Numbered from the stretch's first letter, positions 1 through 8,719 are shown. The stretch is 64,000 nucleotides of DNA from an uncultured Cytophagales bacterium (GCA_937911505.1 CALEMF010000027.1:1-64000); one strand, 5' to 3'. The notes: a model not told the origin generated them from the letters alone. Numbers and translations: made by a program.

Positions 1-21
1 TTGTATTTGACGACCACCATT

Positions 22-1266
22 ATGAATCAGGTTCCTAACACTACTCCCTCTACTTCACGAAAAACAGTATGGCTCACTATCTTGGTAGCTTCTTTGGGCT
101 ACTTTGTAGACATCTACGATCTCCTGCTGTTTCTTATTATTCGTATCCAGAGCCTTAATGGCATTGGTATTACCGCCAGTGATGAAGTAGAATACTACGG
201 TCAGTTGCTCATTGATATACAGATGATTGGCTTGCTCTTAGGTGGTCTATTATGGGGGGTATTAGGTGATAAAAGGGGACGTCTGTCCGTTCTTTTTGGC
301 TCTATTCTTATTTATTCGTTTGCCAACATTGCCAATGGTTTTGTGACCAATGTGACCCAATATGCTATTTTAAGGTTTATTGCTGGAATTGGACTTGCCG
401 GAGAGTTAGGCGCTGGTATTACACTGGTAAACGAAGTAATGTCTAAAAAGAATCGTGGCTATGGCGTGACGATCGTGGCTACGGTAGGTCTATTGGGGGC
501 AGTAGTGGCTTCATTAGTTGGAGATCAATTTGACTGGCGGATTGCCTTCTTTGTAGGCGGCGGGATGGGGCTACTTTTATTAGCGCTCCGAATTGGGGTA
601 GCAGAGTCAGGGCTTTTCCGACAGAGTAAGCATGTCAGTGGCGTAAAATTAGGAAGCTTGAAATTACTCTTTAGCAACAAGCAACGTCTTGCAAAATATA
701 TCTACTGTATTCTAGGGACAGTGCCTGTTTGGTATGTGGTAGGGCTTTTAGTAGCTTTTTGTAAGGAATTTGGAGAGCAGCTTGGCATGGAACGTATCCC
801 AACTCCAGGTTGGGCCATTCTTTACTGTTATATAGGCCTATCGATTGGCGATATGCTAAGTGGCTTACTAAGCCAGTGGTTGCGCTCTCGTAAAAAAGTA
901 CAGTATATTTTTATCATCGCTTCAGCGATTCTGAGTGGTATTTTTCTCTTCAATACTTTTTCTCTGGAAGTATTTTATGGGTTGTGCTTCGTATTGGGTA
1001 TCTTTTCTGGCTATTGGGTCATCTCGATTACTTCTGCTTCAGAGCAATTCGGTACAAACTTAAGAGCTACCGTTACCACAAGTGTTCCCAATTTCGTAAG
1101 AGGCTCACTAGTATTGGTGCATATGGGTTACTTTGCCTTAAAAGGCCCTTTAGGAATGATTTATAGTGCTGCTGTGATAGGGTTGATCTGCTTTGTGGTG
1201 GCTTATTTCTCTGTAACGCAACTAGAGGAGACGTTCGGAAGAGACCTTAACTATTTTGAAGAGTAA
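22..1266 (+). CDS. MFS transporter
   Basis: A 414-residue inner-membrane protein with about 12 hydrophobic segments. The major facilitator motif A (GVLGDKRGR, about residues 79-87) sits in the loop after the second segment, and an FVDIYD motif in the first segment resembles metabolite:proton symporters. The substrate cannot be read from the sequence. I chose the ATG at 22; an in-frame TTG at position 1 would add seven residues, but the frame is open to the window edge, so a longer upstream start cannot be excluded. A strong hairpin follows the stop. The family is secure; the role (sugar or organic acid uptake) is inference. Confidence 0.85.
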   Translation: MNQVPNTTPSTSRKTVWLTILVASLGYFVDIYDLLLFLIIRIQSLNGIGITASDEVEYYGQLLIDIQMIGLLLGGLLWGVLGDKRGRLSVLFGSILIYSFANIANGFVTNVTQYAILRFIAGIGLAGELGAGITLVNEVMSKKNRGYGVTIVATVGLLGAVVASLVGDQFDWRIAFFVGGGMGLLLLALRIGVAESGLFRQSKHVSGVKLGSLKLLFSNKQRLAKYIYCILGTVPVWYVVGLLVAFCKEFGEQLGMERIPTPGWAILYCYIGLSIGDMLSGLLSQWLRSRKKVQYIFIIASAILSGIFLFNTFSLEVFYGLCFVLGIFSGYWVISITSASEQFGTNLRATVTTSVPNFVRGSLVLVHMGYFALKGPLGMIYSAAVIGLICFVVAYFSVTQLEETFGRDLNYFEE

Positions 1267-1284
1267 GTATAAAGATACAAAAAA

Positions 1285-1313
1285 GCCTCATCGTTGGATG
1301 AGGCTCTCTTTAT
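1285..1313. terminator. bidirectional intrinsic terminator
   Basis: A perfect 8-bp stem GCCTCATC/GATGAGGC (1285-1292 and 1297-1304) closes a GTTG loop, with an A-run on the left and a T-rich run on the right. It lies between the converging MFS and outer-membrane genes, so it can end transcription from both sides. Confidence 0.8.
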
Positions 1314-1329
1314 TAGTTCTTGCTGCTTC

Positions 1330-1980
1330 TTAGAAGTAGAAGTTCAATGATAACTGAGGATTAAAGAATCCATTGTTACCAAATAATCCACTCTCTGTTG
1401 CACCAATGTTTAGTGTACTTTCAGTATTATCATCTGTGTCCGTATCAGGATCGAAAGATGTAAACTGAATACCAGTTAGTGAAAACTCAATACCAAACGT
1501 TTCTACAGGGAAGAAGGCAAAGCCAGGACTTAAAGCGATGTCTAATGAAGCTGTGTTAAGGTCCTCATCTGACTCAACACCATCTGCAGTAACTACGCTA
1601 TTACCAAAACCGATACCTACGCCTAATTCAGTAAAGAAACTGAATTGATCACCAAGCTCTATGTAATAACGTCCAAAAGGTCTTACAATAAAAGTATTAG
1701 TTACTGTACTGTTTTCACCACCTGCAGTATCATCTTGACGGTTGTCTAACATGTTATAACCTAGACCTAAACCTAAAGCAAAGTCATCGGCGATGAAGTA
1801 ACCTATTTGAGGAATTACAGTGAATTCAGAAAGACTAGCATCAGTATCATCACTGTTGTCTGGATTGTTGATGGCACCACCAACGGTTCCACCTAATAGA
1901 ATGTTACCTTGCTCAGTTTGCGCGTTCGCACCAAATGTAAGTGCTACTATCGCTGCGATAGATAGGATAATTCTTTTCAT
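1330..1980 (-). CDS. outer membrane beta-barrel protein
   Basis: A 216-residue exported protein. A signal peptide (about residues 1-20, cut after GANA) is followed by alternating amphipathic beta strands separated by acidic, Asn/Asp/Thr-rich loops. The chain ends in Phe (LSLNFYF), the usual C-terminal signature of an outer-membrane barrel. The size suits an 8-stranded barrel of the OmpW/OmpX/OprF-N type common in Bacteroidota. A structural or small-solute role is likely but the substrate is unknown. It appears monocistronic, with a shared terminator at its 3' side and a 259-base gap upstream. Confidence 0.8.
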   Translation of the reverse strand: MKRIILSIAAIVALTFGANAQTEQGNILLGGTVGGAINNPDNSDDTDASLSEFTVIPQIGYFIADDFALGLGLGYNMLDNRQDDTAGGENSTVTNTFIVRPFGRYYIELGDQFSFFTELGVGIGFGNSVVTADGVESDEDLNTASLDIALSPGFAFFPVETFGIEFSLTGIQFTSFDPDTDTDDNTESTLNIGATESGLFGNNGFFNPQLSLNFYF

Positions 1981-2026
1981 CGTAAATAATAATTAAAATG
2001 TTGAAAAAATATTACTAGGCTGAAGT

Positions 2027-2045
2027 GACCGGCCTTCTGCTGGTC
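2027..2045 (+). other. hairpin in a GC-richer intergenic stretch
   Basis: GACCGGC and GCTGGTC (2027-2033, 2039-2045) can form a 7-bp stem with one G-U pair and a five-base loop on the plus strand only. It sits in a 259-base gap (1981-2239) that is noticeably richer in G and C than other gaps here between 2020 and 2140. I see no open frame of note. A small RNA is possible but unproven. Confidence 0.2.
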
Positions 2046-2239
2046 GAGCCGTTGCCTCGTCTTTTAACAAAGGCTGTGCCAATGGTAAAGGGGGCTGAAA
2101 CCTTGTCTCATTGACAATGACGAAGTAAAGGCTTACAGCAACAGATCACAAATGTTTAAAGGTAAAGTGTACTTATTTGCTTGTAAAGTGTATTAAAACT
2201 GTCTTCAATTGTGAAATCATTTTATTTTTTTGTAGCTTA

Positions 2240-2653
2240 CTAGTTATTTTCTTCCCATTTCGAGAAGCCACCTTCCATATTATATACCTTTGTAAAACCT
2301 TGGGAGGCCATAAGTTCAGTTGCTTTCGTACTTCTCCCACCTGCTTTACAGTATACGTAATAGGTCTTGGTTTTATCTAGCTGGTTTAGTTGCTCTTTAA
2401 AGTCTTCATCGTAAAAGTTAATCAACTTAGCATTAGGTAGGTGTCCTTCACTATACTCTTCAGGTGTACGCACATCTAGTACAATACCTGGTTTTTGTGT
2501 CATATACGCTTTCATTTGCGTAGGTGACAGATTTTGAACCACCATTTTGTCAGTAGTCGTCTCTGCCATTTCTTCCTCTTGGGTGGTCTTTTTTTCTTGA
2601 CAAGCTCCTAAGAGCAATATAAAGGATAATAACGCCAATACTTTCTTCATCAT
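2240..2653 (-). CDS. rhodanese-like domain lipoprotein
   Basis: A 137-residue lipoprotein carrying one rhodanese domain. The start at 2653 (MMKKVLALL) gives a clean lipoprotein signal with lipobox LGAC and lipidated Cys18; the longer frame to 2713 would bury this signal and run through a hairpin. The rhodanese domain covers about residues 42-137, with the CH2A-like LDVRTPEEY region and the active loop CKAGGRS, whose catalytic Cys is about residue 102. Rhodaneses of this type carry persulfide sulfur, here probably on the periplasmic side of a membrane. The gene lies downstream of an ArsR regulator, from which a terminator-like hairpin separates it. Confidence 0.85.
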   Translation of the reverse strand: MMKKVLALLSFILLLGACQEKKTTQEEEMAETTTDKMVVQNLSPTQMKAYMTQKPGIVLDVRTPEEYSEGHLPNAKLINFYDEDFKEQLNQLDKTKTYYVYCKAGGRSTKATELMASQGFTKVYNMEGGFSKWEENN

Positions 2654-2670
2654 TTTCAAAAATTTAAGGT

Positions 2671-2720
2671 AAAACAAAAAACACGTTGGGGTAAATGTAA
2701 ATACTTTACCCATAACGTGT
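2671..2720 (-). terminator. intrinsic terminator or attenuator between ArsR and rhodanese genes
   Basis: On the minus strand two stacked stems, ACACGTT/AACGTGT (2681-2687 with 2714-2720) and GGGTAAA/TTTACCC (2689-2695 with 2705-2711), close a 9-base loop and run straight into TTTTTGTTTT. This is a textbook intrinsic terminator downstream of the ArsR gene. It ends about 18 bases before the rhodanese start codon, so that gene is either read through it or transcribed by a promoter upstream of it, which would make it an attenuator. Confidence 0.7.
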
Positions 2721-2786
2721 CTTCGTAAAATGTAATTCTCTGCAGTTCACTAAAATTGTAAACTGTGTGTTACTAAGAAAATGCTT

Positions 2787-3083
2787 TTACAGTATTGTGC
2801 ATTTCTTTACAGTTTCCATGACTCCCTTTAGCTCTTTTGCTTTCAGTTTGTAGTAAATGTTCTTACCTTCTCTTTGGCTTTCTAGAACGCCTTTCGACCG
2901 CATGGTCGCTAGGTGGTGGGAAGTGAGAGACTGTTCCGATTGCATCGCATCGCAAATCTCCGTTACAGAGAGGCGCTGATGCTGCTCTAGCAAATCGATT
3001 ACGCCCAAGCGTAAAGGATGTGCAATAGTTTTGAGAATAGATGCCGCTTGCTTTAAGTCTTCTATTTGGCTGGTATCCATCAT
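2787..3083 (-). CDS. ArsR/SmtB-family transcriptional regulator
   Basis: A 98-residue winged-helix repressor. The body (about residues 12-85) has the family pattern: AHPLRLGVIDLL helix, a HTH with recognition helix QSLTSHHLATMRSKGV, and the wing REGKNIYYKL. The classical CxC metal site is reduced to one Cys (Cys44, in TEICD), and a second Cys lies near the C-terminus (Cys95). Metal sensing is therefore doubtful; thiol or persulfide sensing would suit the downstream rhodanese but is inference. The start could be either Met 1 or Met 2 (3083 or 3080). It is likely autoregulatory. Confidence 0.85.
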   Translation of the reverse strand: MMDTSQIEDLKQAASILKTIAHPLRLGVIDLLEQHQRLSVTEICDAMQSEQSLTSHHLATMRSKGVLESQREGKNIYYKLKAKELKGVMETVKKCTIL

Positions 3084-3173
3084 ACTTTGTGGTGATTATA
3101 GGTTTAAGATTGAGATTTATTTATTAAGTGTTATAGATTTAATAATCAGTAAGATACGAAAAGTATTTCAACT

Positions 3174-4448
3174 TTACACATCACTTGTTTTGAGTTCTAG
3201 GAGTGTAATTTCTGGTAAGATACCCACGCGGCCCGGAAAGCCAATATAACCGTATCCTCGATTAACGTATAAGTATTGATTACCTTCTTTGTAGAGATCA
3301 GCCCATTGTTTGTAACGGTATTTTACAGGACTCCAACGGAAGTCTCCAATCTCAATACCAAACTGCATACCGTGTGTATGTCCTGAGAGTGTCAGATCAA
3401 TGTCAGGAAACTGCGGTCTAATTTGTGCGTCCCAGTGACTGGGATCGTGCGATAAGAGCAGTTTGACAGGTGCTTCTTCAACACCTTTGTAAGCCTCTGA
3501 AAGGTTTCCATACTTTGGGAAGCGACCTGTTCCCCAGTTTTCTACCCCTATGACGGCTATTTTCTCCTTATCTACTTCAATGAAACGATGCTCATCCAAA
3601 AGTAAATCCCATCCCATTTGTTGATGTGCTGTGATTAGGTCTTCTAGGTTTTGTTGCTTCGCTTCCAAGCTATTCCATCTTACGTAATCTCCGTAATCAT
3701 GGTTGCCTAATATAGTATATACCCCTAACGGCGCTTTCACTTTTTCGAAAATAGGTACGTATTCCTCTACCTCCTTCGCTGTATTATTTACTAAATCTCC
3801 TGTAAAAAAAATTACGTCGGGCTTTTCAGACAGTAACATCTCTACACCACCCTTTACTGCTACCTTATTAAAGAAACTACCAGAGTGAATATCAGAAAGT
3901 TGGGCAATGCGTATCCCATCAAAAGCTTTTGGTAAGTTAGGAAGGTAAAGTGTTTTTCTTCGTATGCGATAGTCGTGTGCGCCTGACAAAATACCAAAGC
4001 TCATCGTAGCCAATGGTACTGCTCCTGCTATTAGGGCTGTTTTCATTAAGAAGTCCGATCGCGTAATATGATTATCTTCTGAGGTAACAGGCGTTGACGT
4101 AGTAGGTATTGTAGCGGAGTTCTTCGAAAAAAAGCTTGCTATCCATTTCGATAGACGGATGAAGTCATCAATAAACAATATGATAACGACAAACAACTTA
4201 GAGAAGTAGTTTACGAAGACAAAGCCTATAATAAGGGTCTTGTTAATTGGGACATTCTCTAACTGCACGAAATTATACCAAAAAATCCCTGCCACACTCA
4301 AAATAGAAATAGCCCAATAGAAGCTGTAAATGAAACGCTTGTAGGCTGTATTTTCTGCAACAGCCTTTACGGCTTGAAAGACGTATAAATCTACGAGTAG
4401 TAGTAACCCTATTAGAATTCCTAAGGTGATAAATCGACTAGAAGACAT
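3174..4448 (-). CDS. membrane-anchored metallophosphoesterase
   Basis: A 424-residue protein of the YkuE/calcineurin-like type. Three N-terminal hydrophobic helices (about residues 6-28, 38-60, 68-95) and a further hydrophobic stretch near 134-154 precede the catalytic domain. All metal-binding motifs are present: LSDIH (184-188), GDLV (217-220), GNHD (248-251), LSHD and GHTHGMQ. The products of this family hydrolyse phosphoester or lipid-linked substrates with two metal ions; the substrate here is unknown. It is the first gene of a same-strand run leading to the ArsR gene, 90 bases apart, so it need not be co-transcribed. Confidence 0.85.
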   Translation of the reverse strand: MSSSRFITLGILIGLLLLVDLYVFQAVKAVAENTAYKRFIYSFYWAISILSVAGIFWYNFVQLENVPINKTLIIGFVFVNYFSKLFVVIILFIDDFIRLSKWIASFFSKNSATIPTTSTPVTSEDNHITRSDFLMKTALIAGAVPLATMSFGILSGAHDYRIRRKTLYLPNLPKAFDGIRIAQLSDIHSGSFFNKVAVKGGVEMLLSEKPDVIFFTGDLVNNTAKEVEEYVPIFEKVKAPLGVYTILGNHDYGDYVRWNSLEAKQQNLEDLITAHQQMGWDLLLDEHRFIEVDKEKIAVIGVENWGTGRFPKYGNLSEAYKGVEEAPVKLLLSHDPSHWDAQIRPQFPDIDLTLSGHTHGMQFGIEIGDFRWSPVKYRYKQWADLYKEGNQYLYVNRGYGYIGFPGRVGILPEITLLELKTSDV

Positions 4449-4531
4449 AGTTTGGTTGGTAATGCATGTACTGAAAGGAAGTAGTAAATGATCGAACCAA
4501 CAAAATATAGAAATAGTTTGGCAAAAGCCGT

Positions 4532-5077
4532 CTAACTAAGCAGTCGGTGGTAAATTTGATAATTTTCTTCGTCGAAGCAACAAAAAATCACTTGCTGTAG
4601 GGTATCGTCTTCTTTAAGAAATGCCAAGACAGTCTCTACGGCTATGTTAGCGGCTAGGTGTTTAGGGAAAGCATAAACGCCTGTACTTATATTGGGAAAA
4701 GCGATCGAGTGAACACCTTTTTCTTTTGCTTTTTCTAAGCTATTACGGTAAGCATTTTTTAAGAGTATGGGCTCTTCTGAAGCACCTCCTTGCCAAACAG
4801 GCCCTACGGTATGAATGACATAAGGGACAGACATATTACCTCCTGTAGTGATGACTGCCTCTCCCGTCGGGCATCTTACATCCCTGTAGTGAATAGGTAA
4901 CTGCATGCATTCTTGTAATATTTGGAAACCACCTGCCCGATGAATCGCACCGTCTACACCGCTTCCTCCAGTAAGTTGTTCTTTGGCGGCATTTACAATG
5001 GCTTCTACCTTTAGCTTTGTGATGTCACCTTTGAGTAGTGTAATTCGCTGATCTTGTTTTGCGATAAGGGTATTCAT
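4532..5077 (-). CDS. macrodomain protein, ADP-ribose derivative hydrolase
   Basis: A 181-residue stand-alone macrodomain. It has GDITKLKVEAIVNAA at the N-terminus, the glycine-rich TGGSGVDGAIHRAGG loop that binds the diphosphate, and ISTGVYAFP near the distal ribose. This is the YmdB/TARG pattern; family members remove acetyl from O-acetyl-ADP-ribose or ADP-ribose from proteins. Length matches stand-alone enzymes. It is transcribed away from a Nudix hydrolase gene 106 bases off, which could process the ADP-ribose released. That link is inference from position. Confidence 0.88.
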   Translation of the reverse strand: MNTLIAKQDQRITLLKGDITKLKVEAIVNAAKEQLTGGSGVDGAIHRAGGFQILQECMQLPIHYRDVRCPTGEAVITTGGNMSVPYVIHTVGPVWQGGASEEPILLKNAYRNSLEKAKEKGVHSIAFPNISTGVYAFPKHLAANIAVETVLAFLKEDDTLQQVIFCCFDEENYQIYHRLLS

Positions 5078-5101
5078 ATATTAGAGTTAAATCTTTTTTT
5101 G

Positions 5102-5132
5102 TAAAGATAAACGATTTATGTACAATCGCTAA
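5102..5132 (-). promoter_or_regulatory. possible promoter for the macrodomain gene
   Basis: On the minus strand TATCTTTA (5109-5102) differs by one base from the Bacteroidota -7 consensus TAnnTTTG. A TTA triplet stands 20 bases upstream in place of TTG. Transcription would begin about 20 bases before the start codon. The match is weak. Confidence 0.3.
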
Positions 5133-5183
5133 ATGTGTTGGATTAATCGCATTATATAGCACTTATTCATATTGAAATGACCT

Positions 5184-5738
5184 ATGGAGGAAAACACAGT
5201 GAACCCTTGGCAACTTATTCGTTCAAACCCTATCTACAGTAACCCCTGGATTTCTGTAAAGGAAGATCAAGTAGTAAAACCCAACGGCAGAAAAGGTATT
5301 TATGGTACAGTTCACTTTAAAAATAAAGCGCTTGGTATTGTACCTGTGGATGGAGAAGGCTACACTTGGCTAGTTGGACAGTATCGTTATCCTTTAGACG
5401 AGTATTCTTGGGAAATTCCTATGGGGGGTGGGCCACTCGATGTTGATATCCTCTCCTCTGCCAAGCGAGAGCTAAAAGAAGAAACAGGCTTAACTGCTGA
5501 GAAGTGGACGCCACTGGGCAGAGTACACACCTCTAACTCTGTAACAGACGAGGAAGGTTTTATTTTCTTAGCTGAAGAGCTTACAGAAGGAGTTACTGAT
5601 TTTGAGGATACCGAAGTACTTTCCATCAGGAAAGTATCTCTTAAAGAAGCATTGGCAATGGTACTTACCAACCAAATTACAGATGCTATTAGCATGATTG
5701 GTATTTTTAAAGTAGCTAAGCAGATGAATGTGACCTAA
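5184..5738 (+). CDS. Nudix hydrolase, ADP-ribose pyrophosphatase-like
   Basis: A 184-residue enzyme. The Nudix helix is clear: GGGPLDVD leads to AKRELKEETGL (about residues 95-107), with the metal-binding REL-EE core intact. The first glutamate of the canonical box is missing and an Asp lies close by, which departs from the consensus but leaves the core metal ligands. The upstream part (VGQYRYPLDEYSWEIPMGGG) is typical of ADP-ribose and NDP-sugar pyrophosphatases, which give AMP and ribose 5-phosphate. It is divergent from the macrodomain gene. Substrate assignment rests on family resemblance. Confidence 0.85.
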   Translation: MEENTVNPWQLIRSNPIYSNPWISVKEDQVVKPNGRKGIYGTVHFKNKALGIVPVDGEGYTWLVGQYRYPLDEYSWEIPMGGGPLDVDILSSAKRELKEETGLTAEKWTPLGRVHTSNSVTDEEGFIFLAEELTEGVTDFEDTEVLSIRKVSLKEALAMVLTNQITDAISMIGIFKVAKQMNVT

Positions 5739-5856
5739 AAAAGCAGAACTTTAACTTCTTTCGTCATCGTTCACCTACTTTTCACATATATTTTTTGGAA
5801 AAAGACTAATATATACGTTCTTCTTTGCAGCATAGTGATTTGCCAATATTATACAC

Positions 5857-6825
5857 ATGAAATTAGTAGATAGGCTTGCCCATACAAAAGTATTCATAAA
5901 GTTGAAGCGATTCACCCAAAGTGTACATTTGGGTCGAAGGAAGCCCATTCCACTTCATTTCTATTTAAAAATACTTTTTAAGAAAATTGTGAGAGACGAC
6001 CTTAATGGTAGAGCCATGGCAGTCGCTTTCAGTCTTACACTATCTATCTTCCCTACTATTCTCTTTTTTCTTTCATTGTTACCTTACATACACATCGATC
6101 ACCAACAAATCCTCTTTTTCTTGGCCAATGCACTCCCACATGGTATTTATGAGGTAATTGATAGTACGGTGAGTGATATTTTGGTGAATAAACGCCAAAA
6201 CCTTTTGTCTTTTAGTGTACTATTCGCATTATACGCTGCCACAAACGGAATGGCTACCCTTATTATCAGCTTTAATCGTACGTATAAGTATGCAGAAAAG
6301 CGCTCTTTTTTACGGCTGAGACTGGTTGCGCTCTCGCTTACCATGGTAGTAGGTTTTATGTTGATTGTGGCGGTTGCCTTACTCATCGTAGGAAAGTTTT
6401 TATTGCAGTGGTTGTCTAATGAGGGATTACTCACGGATACCTTACTCTTGACGGGGATTGTCATACTTAAATATGTAGTTGTTTTTATGGTATTTTTTCT
6501 ATCTATTTCTTGTATATACTACCTAGCTCCTTCCAACAAAAGGAAATGGCGTTTTTTCTCGTTGGGATCAACGGTGGCCTCCTTGCTTATCATTCTTACT
6601 ACTAATGCGCTCTCTTACTACTTAGATAACTTCGCTGCCTACAATAAGCTTTATGGCTCCATTGGAACTATCATTGGCCTAATGCTTTGGATATACCTGT
6701 TGGCCTTTATATTATTACTAGGATTAGAAATGAACGCCAGTTGGCAAGAGGCAAAAAAGGTGTTTGACTACAATAGGAATTTAAAAGCTTCTGAAGAGAT
6801 TAGAAGAATCACCAAAGAACTATGA
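5857..6825 (+). CDS. YihY/BrkB family inner-membrane protein
   Basis: A 322-residue protein with about six transmembrane helices. The DDLNGRAMAVAFSLTLSIFPTILFFLSLLP region and the later NKRKWRFFSLGSTVASLL and GSIGTIIGLMLWIYLLAFILLLGLEMN segments are hallmarks of the YihY/BrkB family. Members were once misnamed RNase BN; their function is unsettled, with transport or lipid handling suggested. The stop overlaps the start of the DUF4153 gene (ATGA), so the two are translationally coupled. Confidence 0.88.
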   Translation: MKLVDRLAHTKVFIKLKRFTQSVHLGRRKPIPLHFYLKILFKKIVRDDLNGRAMAVAFSLTLSIFPTILFFLSLLPYIHIDHQQILFFLANALPHGIYEVIDSTVSDILVNKRQNLLSFSVLFALYAATNGMATLIISFNRTYKYAEKRSFLRLRLVALSLTMVVGFMLIVAVALLIVGKFLLQWLSNEGLLTDTLLLTGIVILKYVVVFMVFFLSISCIYYLAPSNKRKWRFFSLGSTVASLLIILTTNALSYYLDNFAAYNKLYGSIGTIIGLMLWIYLLAFILLLGLEMNASWQEAKKVFDYNRNLKASEEIRRITKEL

Positions 6826-8654
6826 AGTGGATACCCATTGCAACCATTGCCTCACAACTCCGAGCGACCATCGTTCGCTTTCCTTATGTATCAGCTATTA
6901 CATTAATAGGAACATTGGTAGCGTGGCTGCTAGTAAAAGTAGAGGGAGAAGAGTCAGCGGTATACGTGAAGCTACTCCTTACTTTACTACTGAGTTTACC
7001 GCTGTTTCTTTCAGTTGCGCTGTACATCAAGGCCAATGAGGTAGAAAAGCGATCCCACTGGCTTATCAGAACACCCAGTATATTGTTTCTGGTTATCTAT
7101 TATTTTCTTCTACCCAATGAATTGAACGAGAGAGTGGTGGCTCGTCTTATACTTTTTGCTTTAGCTTTCCATTTGTTAGTATCTTTTATTCCTTTTACTA
7201 AGGCAGGTTACTTACAAGCTTTTTGGCAGTTTAATAAAGCTTTGTTTATGAGGCTTATTTTAGGTGGCCTTTACTCCTTTACACTCTTTACGGGTGTAGC
7301 GTTGGCTATTCTAGCGGTAGGAGAGTTATTTAACTTACAAGTAAACGGCGATTGGTATTTAAGGCTTTTTATAGTAGTGGTAGGTAGTTTTAATACTTTT
7401 ATGTTCCTAGCCGGTATACCAAGTGATTGGGAGGCACTCAATGGTCAGAAAGATTATCCAAGACAGTTGAAGCTGTTTACACAGTATGTATTGCTTCCTC
7501 TAGTAGCTTTGTACCTCATTATCCTATATGCCTACACTGCTTACATCTTGATTCTTTGGGACTTACCTAAAGGCTGGGTATCTTATTTAGTCATTAGCTT
7601 TTCGATAGCAGGTATTTTGTCTTTATTATTGGTATATCCTATCCGTAAAAACGAAGGCAATCAATGGATCAACATTTTCTCCAAAAGTTTTTATGTGGCG
7701 CTATTTCCTTTACTATTACTTCTATTTGTAGGTATCGGAAAGCGTATAGTAGATTATGGAGTTACTGAGAATAGGTACTTCATAGTTGCCTTAGCTTGCT
7801 GGTTATTGGGTATGGCGTTTTACTTCTTATTTAGCAAAGCGAGTAACATTAAGATTATTCCCGTCACCCTCTTTCTCGTTTGCCTCTTTAGCTCTCTTGG
7901 TCCTTGGAGCGCTTTCAGTGTAGCAGAAAGAAGCCAGCGTGCACAACTCAGAGACCTCATCAACGCTATTCAACCTATTCCAAAACAAGGGCTTTCAGGC
8001 ACACAGCCCCTTGATCTCGATCGGCCAACTACTACACGTATCATCTCGATTGTTCGTTTTTTTGAAAAGAGAGATGCCCTCAAAGCACTACAACCACTCT
8101 TCAAAGCAGACCTAGAACAATTGTGGGAAGATGATACAACCGGGCTAGATAAGTCTTCTCAGTTACTTGCACTTATAGGTGTAGATAATTACCCCTACGG
8201 CCAGCATTACCGAGAAAATACTTATACTTTTCAAGCTGATAGCCGAGAGATCGTCGATACACGAACTTACCAGCTTAGTTTCCAAGTAGATATGTCGAGT
8301 GCAGGCAACCAGCAACAACTTATTTATAGCTATCCTGCAGAAAACTTTCAACTATATTGTCATTATGAGTTAGGAGAAGATAAAAATCAATTTTTATTCT
8401 TCGATCAGCAACAGCAGTTGCTGGCTGAAATTCCCTTTAATGCACTACTTAAAGAGCTGGCTAAACTTGGCGAAGAGCAACAACGCAACGGCGAGGCACT
8501 CCCGCTTTCCCAGCTTACTTTACTACACCAAACCAGTCGACTACAATTCAAAATTATTTTTCAGAACTTATCTATGAGGTACAGTTATCAAGAAAAGGTA
8601 GAATTGACCTATGGAAACGCGCTTATTTTAGTAGGCTTTCCAGAAGGATTTTAA
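6822..8654 (+). CDS. DUF4153-family membrane protein
   Basis: A 610-residue protein with about a dozen hydrophobic helices in residues 15-370, followed by a soluble C-terminal region of about 230 residues that is rich in Gln and probably periplasmic. Its size, the helix-rich first half and the soluble tail match DUF4153 proteins of Bacteroidota. No catalytic motif is visible and the function is unknown. It starts inside the stop of the BrkB-like gene, which argues for a common role at the inner membrane. Confidence 0.7.
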   Translation: MKWIPIATIASQLRATIVRFPYVSAITLIGTLVAWLLVKVEGEESAVYVKLLLTLLLSLPLFLSVALYIKANEVEKRSHWLIRTPSILFLVIYYFLLPNELNERVVARLILFALAFHLLVSFIPFTKAGYLQAFWQFNKALFMRLILGGLYSFTLFTGVALAILAVGELFNLQVNGDWYLRLFIVVVGSFNTFMFLAGIPSDWEALNGQKDYPRQLKLFTQYVLLPLVALYLIILYAYTAYILILWDLPKGWVSYLVISFSIAGILSLLLVYPIRKNEGNQWINIFSKSFYVALFPLLLLLFVGIGKRIVDYGVTENRYFIVALACWLLGMAFYFLFSKASNIKIIPVTLFLVCLFSSLGPWSAFSVAERSQRAQLRDLINAIQPIPKQGLSGTQPLDLDRPTTTRIISIVRFFEKRDALKALQPLFKADLEQLWEDDTTGLDKSSQLLALIGVDNYPYGQHYRENTYTFQADSREIVDTRTYQLSFQVDMSSAGNQQQLIYSYPAENFQLYCHYELGEDKNQFLFFDQQQQLLAEIPFNALLKELAKLGEEQQRNGEALPLSQLTLLHQTSRLQFKIIFQNLSMRYSYQEKVELTYGNALILVGFPEGF

Positions 8655-8666
8655 AAAATAATGATT

Positions 8667-8697
8667 TTGTAACACAACCTACCCATAGGTAGTTTTG
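8667..8697 (+). promoter_or_regulatory. Bacteroidota-type promoter of the small-protein/dxr operon
   Basis: TTG (8667-8669) and TAGTTTTG (8690-8697) match the -33 and -7 elements of the primary sigma factor of this phylum, with a 20-base spacer. Transcription would begin about 8704, some 15 bases before the start of the 43-residue gene. This is one of the two best promoter matches in the window. Confidence 0.7.
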
Positions 8698-8719
8698 TAG
8701 GAAACTAACAATTGGTTTT

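Noticed and set aside
2654-2713. N-terminal extension of the rhodanese protein to 2713
   Set aside because: It would translate through the hairpin and displace the lipoprotein signal peptide.
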